DNA of 64,000 nucleotides. Origin: Amorphoplanes friuliensis DSM 7358. GTDB taxonomy: Bacteria; Actinomycetota; Actinomycetes; Mycobacteriales; Micromonosporaceae. Made by a program: the position numbers and the translations under genes. The notes beneath the pieces were generated by a model, which worked only from the letters and a program-made list of their open reading frames with translations, searched no databases and was not told the DNA's origin. Of the stretch, positions 1-7,931 are shown piece after piece (the stretch's first letter is position 1; each line of letters starts with the position of its first letter). The stretch lies in NCBI RefSeq assembly GCF_000494755.1, contig NC_022657.1, forward strand, positions 6,974,001 through 7,038,000, in the 5' to 3' direction.

Positions 1-346
1 GCTCCCCGACCAGGCCGCGGGTGTCGACGATCGTGCCGCCCGCGACGTCGGTCACCACCCGGTCCGGCAGCCCGGCCCGGTCGACGGTGCCGCGCCGGAT
101 CAGGTAGACGTCGACGCCGTCGGCGCGCAGGCGCGAGACGATGCGTTCGCGGGCGACCTGGCGCTCGGTGGTGAGGAGCTCGACAGCGAGCGCCGATTTT
201 TCGATCAGGTCCTCGCGGGCGGCGTTGTTGGCGGACCGCACGGCGATCGGGAGGGCCACGAGCGCGGTGATGATCACGGCAACGACCGCGGTGGCCGCCG
301 TGACCAGCACCGTCCGCCCGGACAGGGTGCCGAGGAACCTACGCAT
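1..346 (-). CDS. Two-component sensor histidine kinase, N-terminal part (truncated by window edge)
   Basis: About 115 codons are visible. The start is the ATG at 346, which overlaps the stop of the upstream response-regulator gene by 8 bases, a typical sign of translational coupling. The protein begins with a short basic leader, then one hydrophobic segment (about residues 10-32, rich in Val/Ala/Ile), then a polar stretch expected to be the extracytoplasmic sensor region. The HAMP, dimerisation and ATPase domains lie outside the window, so the kinase call rests on position after an OmpR-type regulator and on topology. The signal sensed cannot be told from what is present. Confidence 0.75.
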   Translation of the reverse strand, partial: MRRFLGTLSGRTVLVTAATAVVAVIITALVALPIAVRSANNAAREDLIEKSALAVELLTTERQVARERIVSRLRADGVDVYLIRRGTVDRAGLPDRVVTDVAGGTIVDTRGLVGE

Positions 347-1019
347 CGGCGGTGTAACCGACGCCGCGCACGGTGCGGATCAGGCCCGCGGCCGGGCCCA
401 GCTTGGCGCGGACCTGGGCCACGTGCACGTCGACCGTCCGTGTGCCGGCGTGCGCCGCGTAGCCCCAGACACTGGCCAGCAGCTGCTCGCGGGTGAAGAC
501 CTGTCCCGGGCGGGCGAGCAGGTGACCGAGCAGGTCGAACTCCGTCGGGGTCAGCGCCAGGGGTGAGCCGTCCACCGTGGCCAGGCGCCGGCCGGGGTCG
601 AGCTGCAGCGGCCCGAGGGTCCGGACCCGCCCGCCGTCGGGAGGACCCGAGGCACGCCTCAGCAGCGCCCGCACCCGCGCCACGAGCTCCCGCGGGCTGA
701 ACGGCTTGGTCAGGTAGTCGTCGCCGCCGAGCTCGAGCCCGAGGATCCGGTCGACCTCGTCGTCGCGGGCGGTGAGGAACACGACCGGTGTCCAGTCGCC
801 GTCCTCCCGCAGCCGTCGGCAGATCTCGGTGCCCTCCAGACCCGGCAGCGCGATGTCGAGCACACACGCGACCGGTCGCAGCCGCCGCGCCGCCGCCAGC
901 CCGGCCGTGCCGTCGTGCTCGACGTGCACACCGAAGCCGTCCCGGGTCAGGTAGAGCCGGACCAGGTCCGCGATGGGCCGCTCGTCCTCGACGAGCAGAA
1001 TCAGACCTTTGTCGCTCAC
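339..1019 (-). CDS. OmpR/PhoB-family response regulator
   Basis: A 226-residue protein with an N-terminal receiver domain (LVEDE acidic pocket near the start, phosphoacceptor Asp in the VLDIALPG segment, conserved Lys in the TKPFSPRELVARV segment). A C-terminal winged-helix domain follows (LTPTEFDLL, then GYAAHAGTRTVDVHVAQVRAK style recognition and wing region, and an RTVRGVGY ending). These are hallmarks of the OmpR/PhoB class. I chose the GTG at 1019 because it immediately precedes the first receiver strand; the frame stays open upstream without a better start. It is coupled to the kinase gene by an 8-base overlap and should be activated by phosphotransfer from it. Target genes are unknown. 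Confidence 0.9.
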   Translation of the reverse strand: MSDKGLILLVEDERPIADLVRLYLTRDGFGVHVEHDGTAGLAAARRLRPVACVLDIALPGLEGTEICRRLREDGDWTPVVFLTARDDEVDRILGLELGGDDYLTKPFSPRELVARVRALLRRASGPPDGGRVRTLGPLQLDPGRRLATVDGSPLALTPTEFDLLGHLLARPGQVFTREQLLASVWGYAAHAGTRTVDVHVAQVRAKLGPAAGLIRTVRGVGYTADA

Positions 1020-1048
1020 CGCACCATCATGCCCGTCCGGGCGGCGGC

Positions 1049-2290
1049 TCAATGTTCGGATGTTGTACGGGTCGCGAGCGCGGCAGCCCGCAGTGTCAGA
1101 TAGCGCTGCTCGGGCAGGCTGGCCGTCATCTCCGCCGCCCGCAGGTAACAGGCGTGCGCGGCCGCGGTGTCACCGGCGAGCTCGAGCAGATGGGCCCGGA
1201 CCGACTCGAGCCGGTGGTTGGCGGCCATCCGCTCGTCGCTGTCCAGCTCGGCGAGCACGGCCAGACCGGCCAGCGGTCCCCGGGCGCGAGCCACGGCGAC
1301 CGCGCGGTTCAGCGTGACCACCGGCCCGGGTGAGACGCGTTCGAGCACGTCGTAGAGCGCGAGGATCTGCGGCCAGTCGGTCGCCGCGGCGGTCGTGGCC
1401 TCGTCGTGCAGCGCGGCGATCGCGGCCTGCAACTGGTACGCCCCGATCGGCCCACGGCCGAGCGTTCCCGAGACCAGCGCCACCCCCTCGGTGATGAAGG
1501 CGGTGTTCCACAACGTCCGGTCCTGCTCGTCGAGCGGGACCAGCGCACCGTGGGCGTCCGTCCGGGCGGCCCGGCGCGCGTCGGTGAGCAGCATCAGCGC
1601 CAGCAGCCCGGCGGTCTCGCCGTCACCGGGGACCAGCCGGTGCAGCATCCGGGTCAGCCGGATCGCCTCGGCGGTCAGGTCGGCACGGTGCAGCTGCGCC
1701 CCGGCGCTGGTCGTGTAGCCCTCGTTGAAGACGAGGTAGAGCACCTGCCGCACCACCCGCAGCCGCTCGGCGCGCTCACCCTCGGGTGGTGCGGTGAAAC
1801 CCAGCCCGCTGGCCCGGATCCGCTGTTTGGCGCGGCTGATGCGCTGCGCCATCGTGGCCTCGGGGACGAGGAAGGCTCGGGCAATCTCGGCCGTGCTGAG
1901 GCCACCGACCGCCCGCAGGGTCAGCGCGAGCTGCGAGGGCCCGGACAGCGAGGGATGGCAGCACAGGAACAGCAGGGTGAGGGTGTCGTCCTCCTCCGGC
2001 GCGGCGGCCGGTCCGGACGGTTCGAGCAGCGCGACGTTCTCCTCGCGGGCCCGGCGTGCGCTCTCGCTGCGCCACTCGTCGACCAGGCGCCGCCCGGCCA
2101 CCGTGATGAGCCAGGAACGCGGGTTGTCCGGCAGCCCTTCGACGGGCCACTTGAGCGCGGCGGAGAGCAGCGCTTCCTGCACCGCGTCCTCGGCCGCGTC
2201 GAACTGCCCGTACCGGCGGACGAGGAACCCGAGGGCCTGCGGCGCCAGCTCGCGCAGCAGGCCCTCGATCCGGGGGTCGTCCGTCGTCAC
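1049..2290 (-). CDS. ECF42-type RNA polymerase sigma factor with C-terminal extension
   Basis: A 413-residue protein. Residues about 1-170 carry the sigma-70 region 2 (QFDAAEDAVQEALLSAALKW, then NPRSWLITVAGRRLVDEWR) and region 4 helix-turn-helix (LSTAEIARAFLVPEATMAQRI). The remaining ~230 residues form the long, helical, TPR-like extension typical of the ECF42 group (includes FNEGYTTS and TLNRAVAVA motifs). The start is the GTG at 2290, which overlaps the stop of the upstream YCII/DGPF gene by four bases (GTGA). Pairing with a DGPF protein is the genomic hallmark of ECF42 sigma factors, which lack a classical anti-sigma factor and are thought to be controlled through the extension. The regulon is unknown. 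Confidence 0.92.
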   Translation of the reverse strand: MTTDDPRIEGLLRELAPQALGFLVRRYGQFDAAEDAVQEALLSAALKWPVEGLPDNPRSWLITVAGRRLVDEWRSESARRAREENVALLEPSGPAAAPEEDDTLTLLFLCCHPSLSGPSQLALTLRAVGGLSTAEIARAFLVPEATMAQRISRAKQRIRASGLGFTAPPEGERAERLRVVRQVLYLVFNEGYTTSAGAQLHRADLTAEAIRLTRMLHRLVPGDGETAGLLALMLLTDARRAARTDAHGALVPLDEQDRTLWNTAFITEGVALVSGTLGRGPIGAYQLQAAIAALHDEATTAAATDWPQILALYDVLERVSPGPVVTLNRAVAVARARGPLAGLAVLAELDSDERMAANHRLESVRAHLLELAGDTAAAHACYLRAAEMTASLPEQRYLTLRAAALATRTTSEH

Positions 2291-2646
2291 AGCTCGGGCG
2301 GGCCCGCGGGAACCTCGCGCAGCTCGACCCGCTCGGCCCAGACGACAACCTCGCCGGCCCGCTCGATCGCGCGCTTCTCGTCGGCGACATCGAGGATCCA
2401 GAATCCGGCGAGGGACTCCTTGGCCTCCGCGAACGGCCCGTCGGTGACCACCACCTGACCGTCCACGAGGCTGACCGTCTTGGCCGAGGACGGGTCGGCC
2501 AGGCCCTCGGCCACGAGGAACTCGCCGGATTTCTGCAGGTCGGCGTTGAACGACTCCATGAACGCGATCATCTCGCCGAACCACTCCTGAGTGTGGCTCT
2601 GCATCATGGTGGCGCCGTCGCCGAACATCATCAGCATGTACTTCAT
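2287..2646 (-). CDS. DGPF/YCII-related protein, partner of the ECF42 sigma factor
   Basis: A 119-residue single-domain protein of the YCII fold. It contains the diagnostic DGPF motif (VVVTDGPFAEAKESLAGFW), preceded by a strand ending in VDGQ, and begins MKYMLMMFG as is usual in this family. It is the first gene of a two-gene operon with the sigma factor (4-base overlap). In ECF42 loci such proteins are presumed targets or modulators of the sigma factor; the biochemical role is not established. A small dimeric alpha/beta-barrel enzyme function is possible from the fold but unproven. Confidence 0.9.
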   Translation of the reverse strand: MKYMLMMFGDGATMMQSHTQEWFGEMIAFMESFNADLQKSGEFLVAEGLADPSSAKTVSLVDGQVVVTDGPFAEAKESLAGFWILDVADEKRAIERAGEVVVWAERVELREVPAGPPEL

Positions 2647-2755
2647 GGCTCAGTCTCCCAGCTCATCGGTGCCCCGGGTGGGGCACTTCCACCGGTGAGT
2701 CGGAGACCCCGCGCTGTTCTCGACATCCTTGCCCGAACAAATCCGCGGAGGAGGT

Positions 2756-2785
2756 CGTGGCCGGCGGCTCGCGCCGCCGGCCACG
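2756..2785. other. GC-rich perfect hairpin next to operator O1
   Basis: Arms of 13 bases (CGTGGCCGGCGGC and its exact complement) flank a TCGC loop. There is no T-run on either strand and no gene ends here, so it is not a clear terminator. It abuts operator O1 directly. Confidence 0.6.
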
Positions 2786-2805
2786 CTTGGAGAGCGCTCT
2801 CCAAG
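2786..2805. promoter_or_regulatory. LacI-type operator O1 (distal, glycosidase promoter)
   Basis: Perfect 20-base palindrome CTTGGAGAGCGCTCTCCAAG with the central CG dyad typical of LacI/PurR sites. It shares the GGAGAGCGCTCTCC core with sites upstream of the other discoidin-domain genes and of the LacI gene at 15451. Centre is 178 bp upstream of O2, about 17 helical turns. Confidence 0.85.
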
Positions 2806-2964
2806 AAGCATCCAACCTCGTCGCTCCAGCCGTCGCTGTCAAGAGATCCAGATCCGATTAGCGGCCTTTGACGGCATAAGCAGGACGACTTTGGCGGCTC
2901 GAAGCTCGCACACGCGCCTCCGCTATTGACACGAATGAAAAGCGGGCGTAACACTGCGGCAAGC

Positions 2965-2982
2965 ATGGAGAGCGCTCTCCAT
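2965..2982. promoter_or_regulatory. LacI-type operator O2 (proximal, glycosidase promoter)
   Basis: Perfect 18-base palindrome ATGGAGAGCGCTCTCCAT, centred about 58 bases before the GTG start at 3032, where bound repressor would cover the promoter or block the transcript start. Same core as O1, O3, O4 and O5. Confidence 0.85.
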
Positions 2983-3031
2983 CATCTCGATCCGCTCCCC
3001 GCGACTCCGTCCCCGATCGTCAGGAGTTCCC

Positions 3032-6000
3032 GTGCATCCGGCCTCTCCCCCGGCGCCTCCCCGAGCGCCCAGACCCCGCCGCTGGCGCCGGTTGATCCCC
3101 GTCACCGTGCTCGCCGTCGTCGCCGCCTATCTCGGCGTCGTGCAGCTCACCGCGCACGCCGCCGATTCGTTGCTGTCGCAGGGCAGGACAGCCACCGCCT
3201 CGTCGCAGGAGGGCGCCGACGTCGCGGCCGCCAACGCGGTCGACGGCAACGCCGGCACCCGCTGGTCCAGCGTCTTCGCCGACCCGCAGTGGCTGCAGGT
3301 CGACCTCGGCGCGACCGCCACCATCAACCAGGTCGTGCTGCAGTGGGAGGGCGCGTACGGCAAGGCGTACAAGATCCAGACCAGTGCGAACGGCACCACC
3401 TGGACCGACGTCTACTCGACCACCATCGGCGCGGGCGGCACGGAAACGCTGGCCGTGACCGGAAGCGGCCGGTACGTCCGGATGTACGGCACCGCGCGGG
3501 CGAGCGGCTACGGCTACTCGCTCTACGAGTTCAAGGTCTACGGCTCGACCGGCGCCACACCTCCGCCGGCCGAATGCGGCACCAGCAACGCCGCGCAGGG
3601 CAGGACCGCCACCGCGTCCTCTCAGGAGGGTGCGGACGTCTCGGCCGCGAAGGCCGTCGACGGTGACGCGGGATCACGCTGGTCCAGCGTCTTCGCCGAC
3701 CCGCAGTGGCTGCAGGTCGACCTCGGCTCCAGCCAGACGATCTGCCAGGTCGTGCTGCAGTGGGAAGGCGCGTACGGCAAGGCGTACAAGATCCAGACCA
3801 GTGCGAACGGCACCACCTGGACCGACGTCTACTCCACGACCACGGGCGCCGGCGGCACCGAGACGCTGACCGTCAGCGGCACCGGCCGCTACGTGCGCAT
3901 GTCCGGCACCGTGCGCGGCAGCGGCTACGGCTACTCGCTCTACGAGTTCAAGGTCTTCACCGGTGGTGGTGGCACCCCGCCGACCGACCCGACCACCCCG
4001 CCGCCGATCCCGGGCAACTTCACGACGGTCTGGACCGACGACTTCACCGGCGGCGCCAACACCTCACCGAACTCCGCGAACTGGCTGCTGCGCACCGGCA
4101 CCCAGTACCCCGGCGGCGCCGCCAACTGGGGCACCGGTGAGGTCGAGACCGCGAGCGACTCCACCGCGAACGTCTACCTCGACGGCGCCGGCAAGCTCAA
4201 CATCAAGGCGATCCGGGACGGCGCGGGCAAGTGGACCTCCGGCCGGATCGAGACGCAGCGCACCGACTTCGAGCCGCTCGCCGGACAGCAGACGAAGTTC
4301 ACCGCCGTCCTCAAGCAGCCCGACGTCGCCAACGCCGCGGGGTACTGGCCCGGCTTCCGCGCGACCGGCGCGGCCTACCGCGGCAACTACACCAACTGGC
4401 CCGGTGTCGGCGAGACCGACATCATGACCGACGTCAACGGCCGCAGCCAGCTGTCGCAGACCCTGCACTGCGGCACCGCGCCCGACGGGCCGTGCGCCGA
4501 GTACAACGGGCGGCAGAGCGGGCTGGCCAGCTGCACCGGCTGCCAGACCGGATTCCACGAGTACACCCAGATCGTCGACCGGACCAGGACCGACGAGGAG
4601 ATCCGCTTCTACCTCGACGGCCGGCAGACGTGGGTCGTGCGGCAGTCGCAGGTCGGGGTCACCGCGTGGAACGCCGCCGTGCACCACGGCTTCTTCCTCC
4701 GCTTCGACCTGGCCATCGGCGGCTCGCTGCCGAACGCCATCGCCGGTTTCACCACCCCCACCCCGGAGACCACCTCCGGCGGGGTGCTCAGCGTCGACTC
4801 CGTGACGGTCGCCCGCGCCACCGGCACCACGCCGGCCGCTATGACCGACCCGGCCACACCGTCCGGACCGTCGACCGTGCGGGTCACCGGCTCCCAGGGC
4901 AACTGGCAGCTCACCGTCAACGGCTCCCCGTACGAGGTCAAGGGCATCACGTACGGCCCGCCGCAGGCCGCCGCCGACGGGTACATGCGCGACCTGAAGA
5001 ACATGGGCGTCAACACGATCCGCCTCTGGGGTGTCGACGACACCAACACCCCGGTGCTGCTCGACCGCGCCGCCCAGCAGGGCATCAAGGTCGTCGTCGG
5101 GCACTGGCTCAACCAGGGCGCGGACTACGTGAACGACACCGCGTACAAGACCAACACGAAGAACGAGATCGTGGCCCGGGTCAACGCGCTCAAGGGCAAG
5201 CAGGGCGTCCTGATGTGGGACGTCGGCAACGAGGTCATCCTCACGATGCAGGACCACGGGCTCTCCGCCGCCGAGGTCGAGGCGCGGCGGGTCGCGTACG
5301 CGAAGTACGTCAACGAATTGGCCGTCGCGATCCACGCCGCGGACCCGAACCACCCGGTCACCTCGACGGACGCGTACACCGGGGCGTGGAAGTACTACAA
5401 GGCCGACTCGCCCGCGCTGGACCTGCTGGCCGTGAACTCGTACGGCGCGATCGGCGGCGTCAAGCAGGACTGGATCAGCGGCGGTTACACCAAGCCGTAC
5501 ATCCTGACCGAGGGTGGCCCGGACGGCGAGTGGGAGGTGCCCAACGACGTCAACGGGGTGCCGACCGAGCCGACCGACCTGCAGAAACGCGCCGGGTACA
5601 CCGCGAGCTGGAACGCCATCAAGTCGCACCCGGGTGTGGCGCTCGGCGCGACCGAGTTCCACTACGGTCTCGAGAACGACTTCGGCGGCGTGTGGCTCAA
5701 CACCTTCACCGGCGGCTGGCGCCGGCTCGGGTACCACGCGCTGAAGCAGGCGTACACCGGGCAGGCCTCGGCGAACACCCCGCCGGAGATCAACTCGATG
5801 TCGGTGAGCAACCAGACCGCCGTACCGGCGGGCGGGACGTTCACCATCAACGCCGGTGTCAGCGACCCGAACGGTGACCTGATCCGCTACAACCTGATGT
5901 ACAGCAACAAGCACATCACCGGCGGGACCGGCCTCACCAACGTCGTCTTCACCGACAACGGCAACGGCTCGTTCACCGCGAAGGCCCCCGAACAGCTCGG

Positions 6001-6490
6001 GGTCTGGAAGGTCTACGTCTACGCCTTCGACGGGCAGGGCAACGTCGGCATCGACCAGCGCTCGTTCAAGGTGGTTCCGCCGACGATCCCCGGCACGAAC
6101 CTGTCGCAGGGCAAGACCGTCACCGCGTCGTCCTACCAGCCGACCGGCACGAACGGACCACAGCTGCCCGCGTACGCCGTGGACGGCAACTACAGCACCC
6201 GCTGGGCCAGCGAATGGGTCGACACCGCCTGGGTGCAGGTCGACCTGGGCTCGGTGCAGTCGTTCAACCGGGTGCTGCTGGCCTGGGAAGCCGCGTACGC
6301 CAAGGGGTACACGGTCCAGGTCTCCGACAACGGCAGCACCTGGACCACCGTCCACACCGCGACGGCCGGCAACGGCGGCTTCGACGACCTGGCGATCTCC
6401 GGCACCGGCCGGTACGTCCGGGTCAACGGCACCGCCCGCGCCACCGATTACGGCTACTCCCTGTGGGAGCTCGGCGTCTACCGCAGCTGA
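3032..6490 (+). CDS. Secreted multidomain glycosidase: GH16-like + clan-A barrel + three discoidin domains
   Basis: A 1152-residue exported protein. The GTG at 3032 is preceded by AGGAG at 3022-3026. Order: Arg/Pro-rich n-region and signal peptide ending AHA near residue 43; discoidin (F5/8 C, CBM32-like) domains at about 45-172 and 185-310; Pro/Thr linker; GH16-like domain about 328-600; a TIM-barrel domain about 612-925 with WDVGNE (acid/base Glu734) and ILTEGG (nucleophile Glu827), as in clan GH-A; an Ig-like domain about 930-1015; and a third, more divergent discoidin domain to the end. In the GH16-like part the catalytic motif reads GETDIMTD (Glu461, Asp463, then Thr466), so the usual acid/base Glu is absent. 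The likely substrate is a beta-glucan or similar polymer (inference). Two LacI-type operators precede it and a hairpin terminator follows. Confidence 0.88.
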   Translation: MHPASPPAPPRAPRPRRWRRLIPVTVLAVVAAYLGVVQLTAHAADSLLSQGRTATASSQEGADVAAANAVDGNAGTRWSSVFADPQWLQVDLGATATINQVVLQWEGAYGKAYKIQTSANGTTWTDVYSTTIGAGGTETLAVTGSGRYVRMYGTARASGYGYSLYEFKVYGSTGATPPPAECGTSNAAQGRTATASSQEGADVSAAKAVDGDAGSRWSSVFADPQWLQVDLGSSQTICQVVLQWEGAYGKAYKIQTSANGTTWTDVYSTTTGAGGTETLTVSGTGRYVRMSGTVRGSGYGYSLYEFKVFTGGGGTPPTDPTTPPPIPGNFTTVWTDDFTGGANTSPNSANWLLRTGTQYPGGAANWGTGEVETASDSTANVYLDGAGKLNIKAIRDGAGKWTSGRIETQRTDFEPLAGQQTKFTAVLKQPDVANAAGYWPGFRATGAAYRGNYTNWPGVGETDIMTDVNGRSQLSQTLHCGTAPDGPCAEYNGRQSGLASCTGCQTGFHEYTQIVDRTRTDEEIRFYLDGRQTWVVRQSQVGVTAWNAAVHHGFFLRFDLAIGGSLPNAIAGFTTPTPETTSGGVLSVDSVTVARATGTTPAAMTDPATPSGPSTVRVTGSQGNWQLTVNGSPYEVKGITYGPPQAAADGYMRDLKNMGVNTIRLWGVDDTNTPVLLDRAAQQGIKVVVGHWLNQGADYVNDTAYKTNTKNEIVARVNALKGKQGVLMWDVGNEVILTMQDHGLSAAEVEARRVAYAKYVNELAVAIHAADPNHPVTSTDAYTGAWKYYKADSPALDLLAVNSYGAIGGVKQDWISGGYTKPYILTEGGPDGEWEVPNDVNGVPTEPTDLQKRAGYTASWNAIKSHPGVALGATEFHYGLENDFGGVWLNTFTGGWRRLGYHALKQAYTGQASANTPPEINSMSVSNQTAVPAGGTFTINAGVSDPNGDLIRYNLMYSNKHITGGTGLTNVVFTDNGNGSFTAKAPEQLGVWKVYVYAFDGQGNVGIDQRSFKVVPPTIPGTNLSQGKTVTASSYQPTGTNGPQLPAYAVDGNYSTRWASEWVDTAWVQVDLGSVQSFNRVLLAWEAAYAKGYTVQVSDNGSTWTTVHTATAGNGGFDDLAISGTGRYVRVNGTARATDYGYSLWELGVYRS

Positions 6491-6536
6491 GCAACGGACC
6501 GACGGCGGACGTCTGGCGGTGGCCGCCGTACCGGAA

Positions 6537-6574
6537 CCGTGGCGCCCCTTCCTTTCCGGGAGGGGGCGCCACGG
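6537..6574. terminator. Hairpin terminator after the glycosidase gene
   Basis: Arms of 12 bases (CCGTGGCGCCCC and its complement) separated by a 14-base loop, starting 46 bases after the glycosidase stop, followed by CGCTTTG. It separates the glycosidase from the next plus-strand gene at 6594. Confidence 0.75.
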
Positions 6575-6593
6575 CGCTTTGTAGAGTCGATGG

Positions 6594-7922
6594 ATGTCCA
6601 GCGTGATCGAGCTCGGGCTGATCCCCGGTGACGCTCCCGAGCCGCCGGCACGCCCGCGGCGGCTGCGGGTGCCCCCGCGGACCGGGGTCGTGGTTGTCGC
6701 GGTCCTGTGCGCGCTCACGCTCACCGGATCGGCGCTGCCGCGTTCGCGGGCGCCGCTCCCGCTCTGGAGCATCCGCCTCGACGTCAGTGTCGCCAGCTCC
6801 TTCGCCGTGACGGGCGACGGCGTCTACGTCCTCACCGGTACGAGCCAGGGGCGCCGGCTCACCGCTTACGACCGGCGTACGGGTGTCTCCCGCTGGAGTG
6901 TTCCGGTGGCACGGCTCGCGAGCAGCTTCGGCCTGGTCCGGGCCGGGGTGATCCAGCTGGCGGTCGAGCCGGAACCGGCCGTCGAGTGGCAACAGGACGG
7001 CAGCCGGGTCAGCCGCACGACCGGGCGGAGGACCATCGGCATCGACGCGGCCACCGGACGGCAGCTCTGGATGCTTCCCGGTGATCTCTCCTTCACCCGG
7101 GACGGACTGGCCGTCGCCGCCGACTGGGACGAAACGGGTTCCGTCCTGCTGTCCTTGCGCATCGTCGACGTCCGGAGCGGTGCCACGGTTTGGACCCACC
7201 CGGCCCGAGGTCTGAGTTCCTGGGGGCTCTCCGACACGATCGCCGCCAGCCGCGTGGTTACCGCAGCGCCCGACGGCCGGGTCGAGGTCCGCGACCTCGC
7301 CGACGGCCGGCTGGTGACGTCACGCGTGCTGCCACAGCTCACGCGGACCGGGCCGGACGACGCTCCGGCCGACCTCGGCGTCGCCGGCGATCTGGTCCTG
7401 CTCAAGGAGCAGGAGGCCCTCACCGCGCACGACGCGACGACGTTGCGCGAGCGGTGGCGCCTCGGCACCGAACGGTTCCAGGGCTCCTACGGCTGTGCGC
7501 CGATCCTGTGTGTCACCAGCGATTCGGGGACTGCCGGCGTCGACCCGGCCACCGGGAGGCAGCTCTGGCGGCGTCCGGGCAGCGGCCTGTCGATCGACCT
7601 GGGTGCCGGCGTCGTCCTGGACCAGGGCAACGACGGAAGCCGGTCGGCGCTGATCGACACCGCCACCGGGCGCACCCTCGTCGACCTGGGCTCGGGCGGC
7701 GTGGCGTGGAACGACGGCGAGGCCGTCGAACCGTTGCCCGTGCTGCTGCCGACCCGCGACCCGGCGGGGCGCACCGCGGCCGGCCGGCTGGACCAGCGCA
7801 CGGGCCGGGTCACCTGGCTGGGCACGATCGACCCGGTGGGCAGTTTCGCCTGCCGATCGGCGGGCGCCATCATGGCCTGTGTGACCGGCTTCGAGCTGAC
7901 GGTCATCGACCTCGCACCCTAG
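6594..7922 (+). CDS. Membrane-anchored PQQ-like beta-propeller protein, copy 1
   Basis: A 442-residue protein with one membrane-spanning segment near the N-terminus (about residues 28-46) and a large extracytoplasmic region. It is built from PQQ/WD-like blades: recurrent patterns such as RLTAYDRRTGVSRW, GIDAATGRQLWML, VRSGATVWTHP and GVDPATGRQLWRR mark successive blades ending in Trp. Quinoprotein catalytic residues are not evident, so it is probably a binding or scaffold propeller rather than a dehydrogenase. It is followed after nine bases by a close paralogue in the same orientation, so the two are likely co-transcribed. Function unknown. Confidence 0.78.
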   Translation: MSSVIELGLIPGDAPEPPARPRRLRVPPRTGVVVVAVLCALTLTGSALPRSRAPLPLWSIRLDVSVASSFAVTGDGVYVLTGTSQGRRLTAYDRRTGVSRWSVPVARLASSFGLVRAGVIQLAVEPEPAVEWQQDGSRVSRTTGRRTIGIDAATGRQLWMLPGDLSFTRDGLAVAADWDETGSVLLSLRIVDVRSGATVWTHPARGLSSWGLSDTIAASRVVTAAPDGRVEVRDLADGRLVTSRVLPQLTRTGPDDAPADLGVAGDLVLLKEQEALTAHDATTLRERWRLGTERFQGSYGCAPILCVTSDSGTAGVDPATGRQLWRRPGSGLSIDLGAGVVLDQGNDGSRSALIDTATGRTLVDLGSGGVAWNDGEAVEPLPVLLPTRDPAGRTAAGRLDQRTGRVTWLGTIDPVGSFACRSAGAIMACVTGFELTVIDLAP

Positions 7923-7931
7923 GATGCGACC

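Larger units (their letters stand above)
2647..3031. other. Intergenic region with two LacI-type palindromes and one long hairpin
   Basis: This 385-base divergent region separates the YCII/sigma operon (minus) from the large glycosidase gene (plus). I see no gene in it. It holds a perfect 13-bp inverted repeat with a 4-base loop (2756-2785), immediately followed by a 20-base perfect palindrome (2786-2805). A second, 18-base palindrome lies at 2965-2982, 50 bases before the glycosidase start. Confidence 0.8.

Noticed and set aside
4064-6772. 900-codon minus-strand open frame opposite the glycosidase
   Set aside because: It is antisense to an obvious multidomain protein and rich in Arg/Val/Gly/Asp, typical of shadow frames in high-GC DNA.
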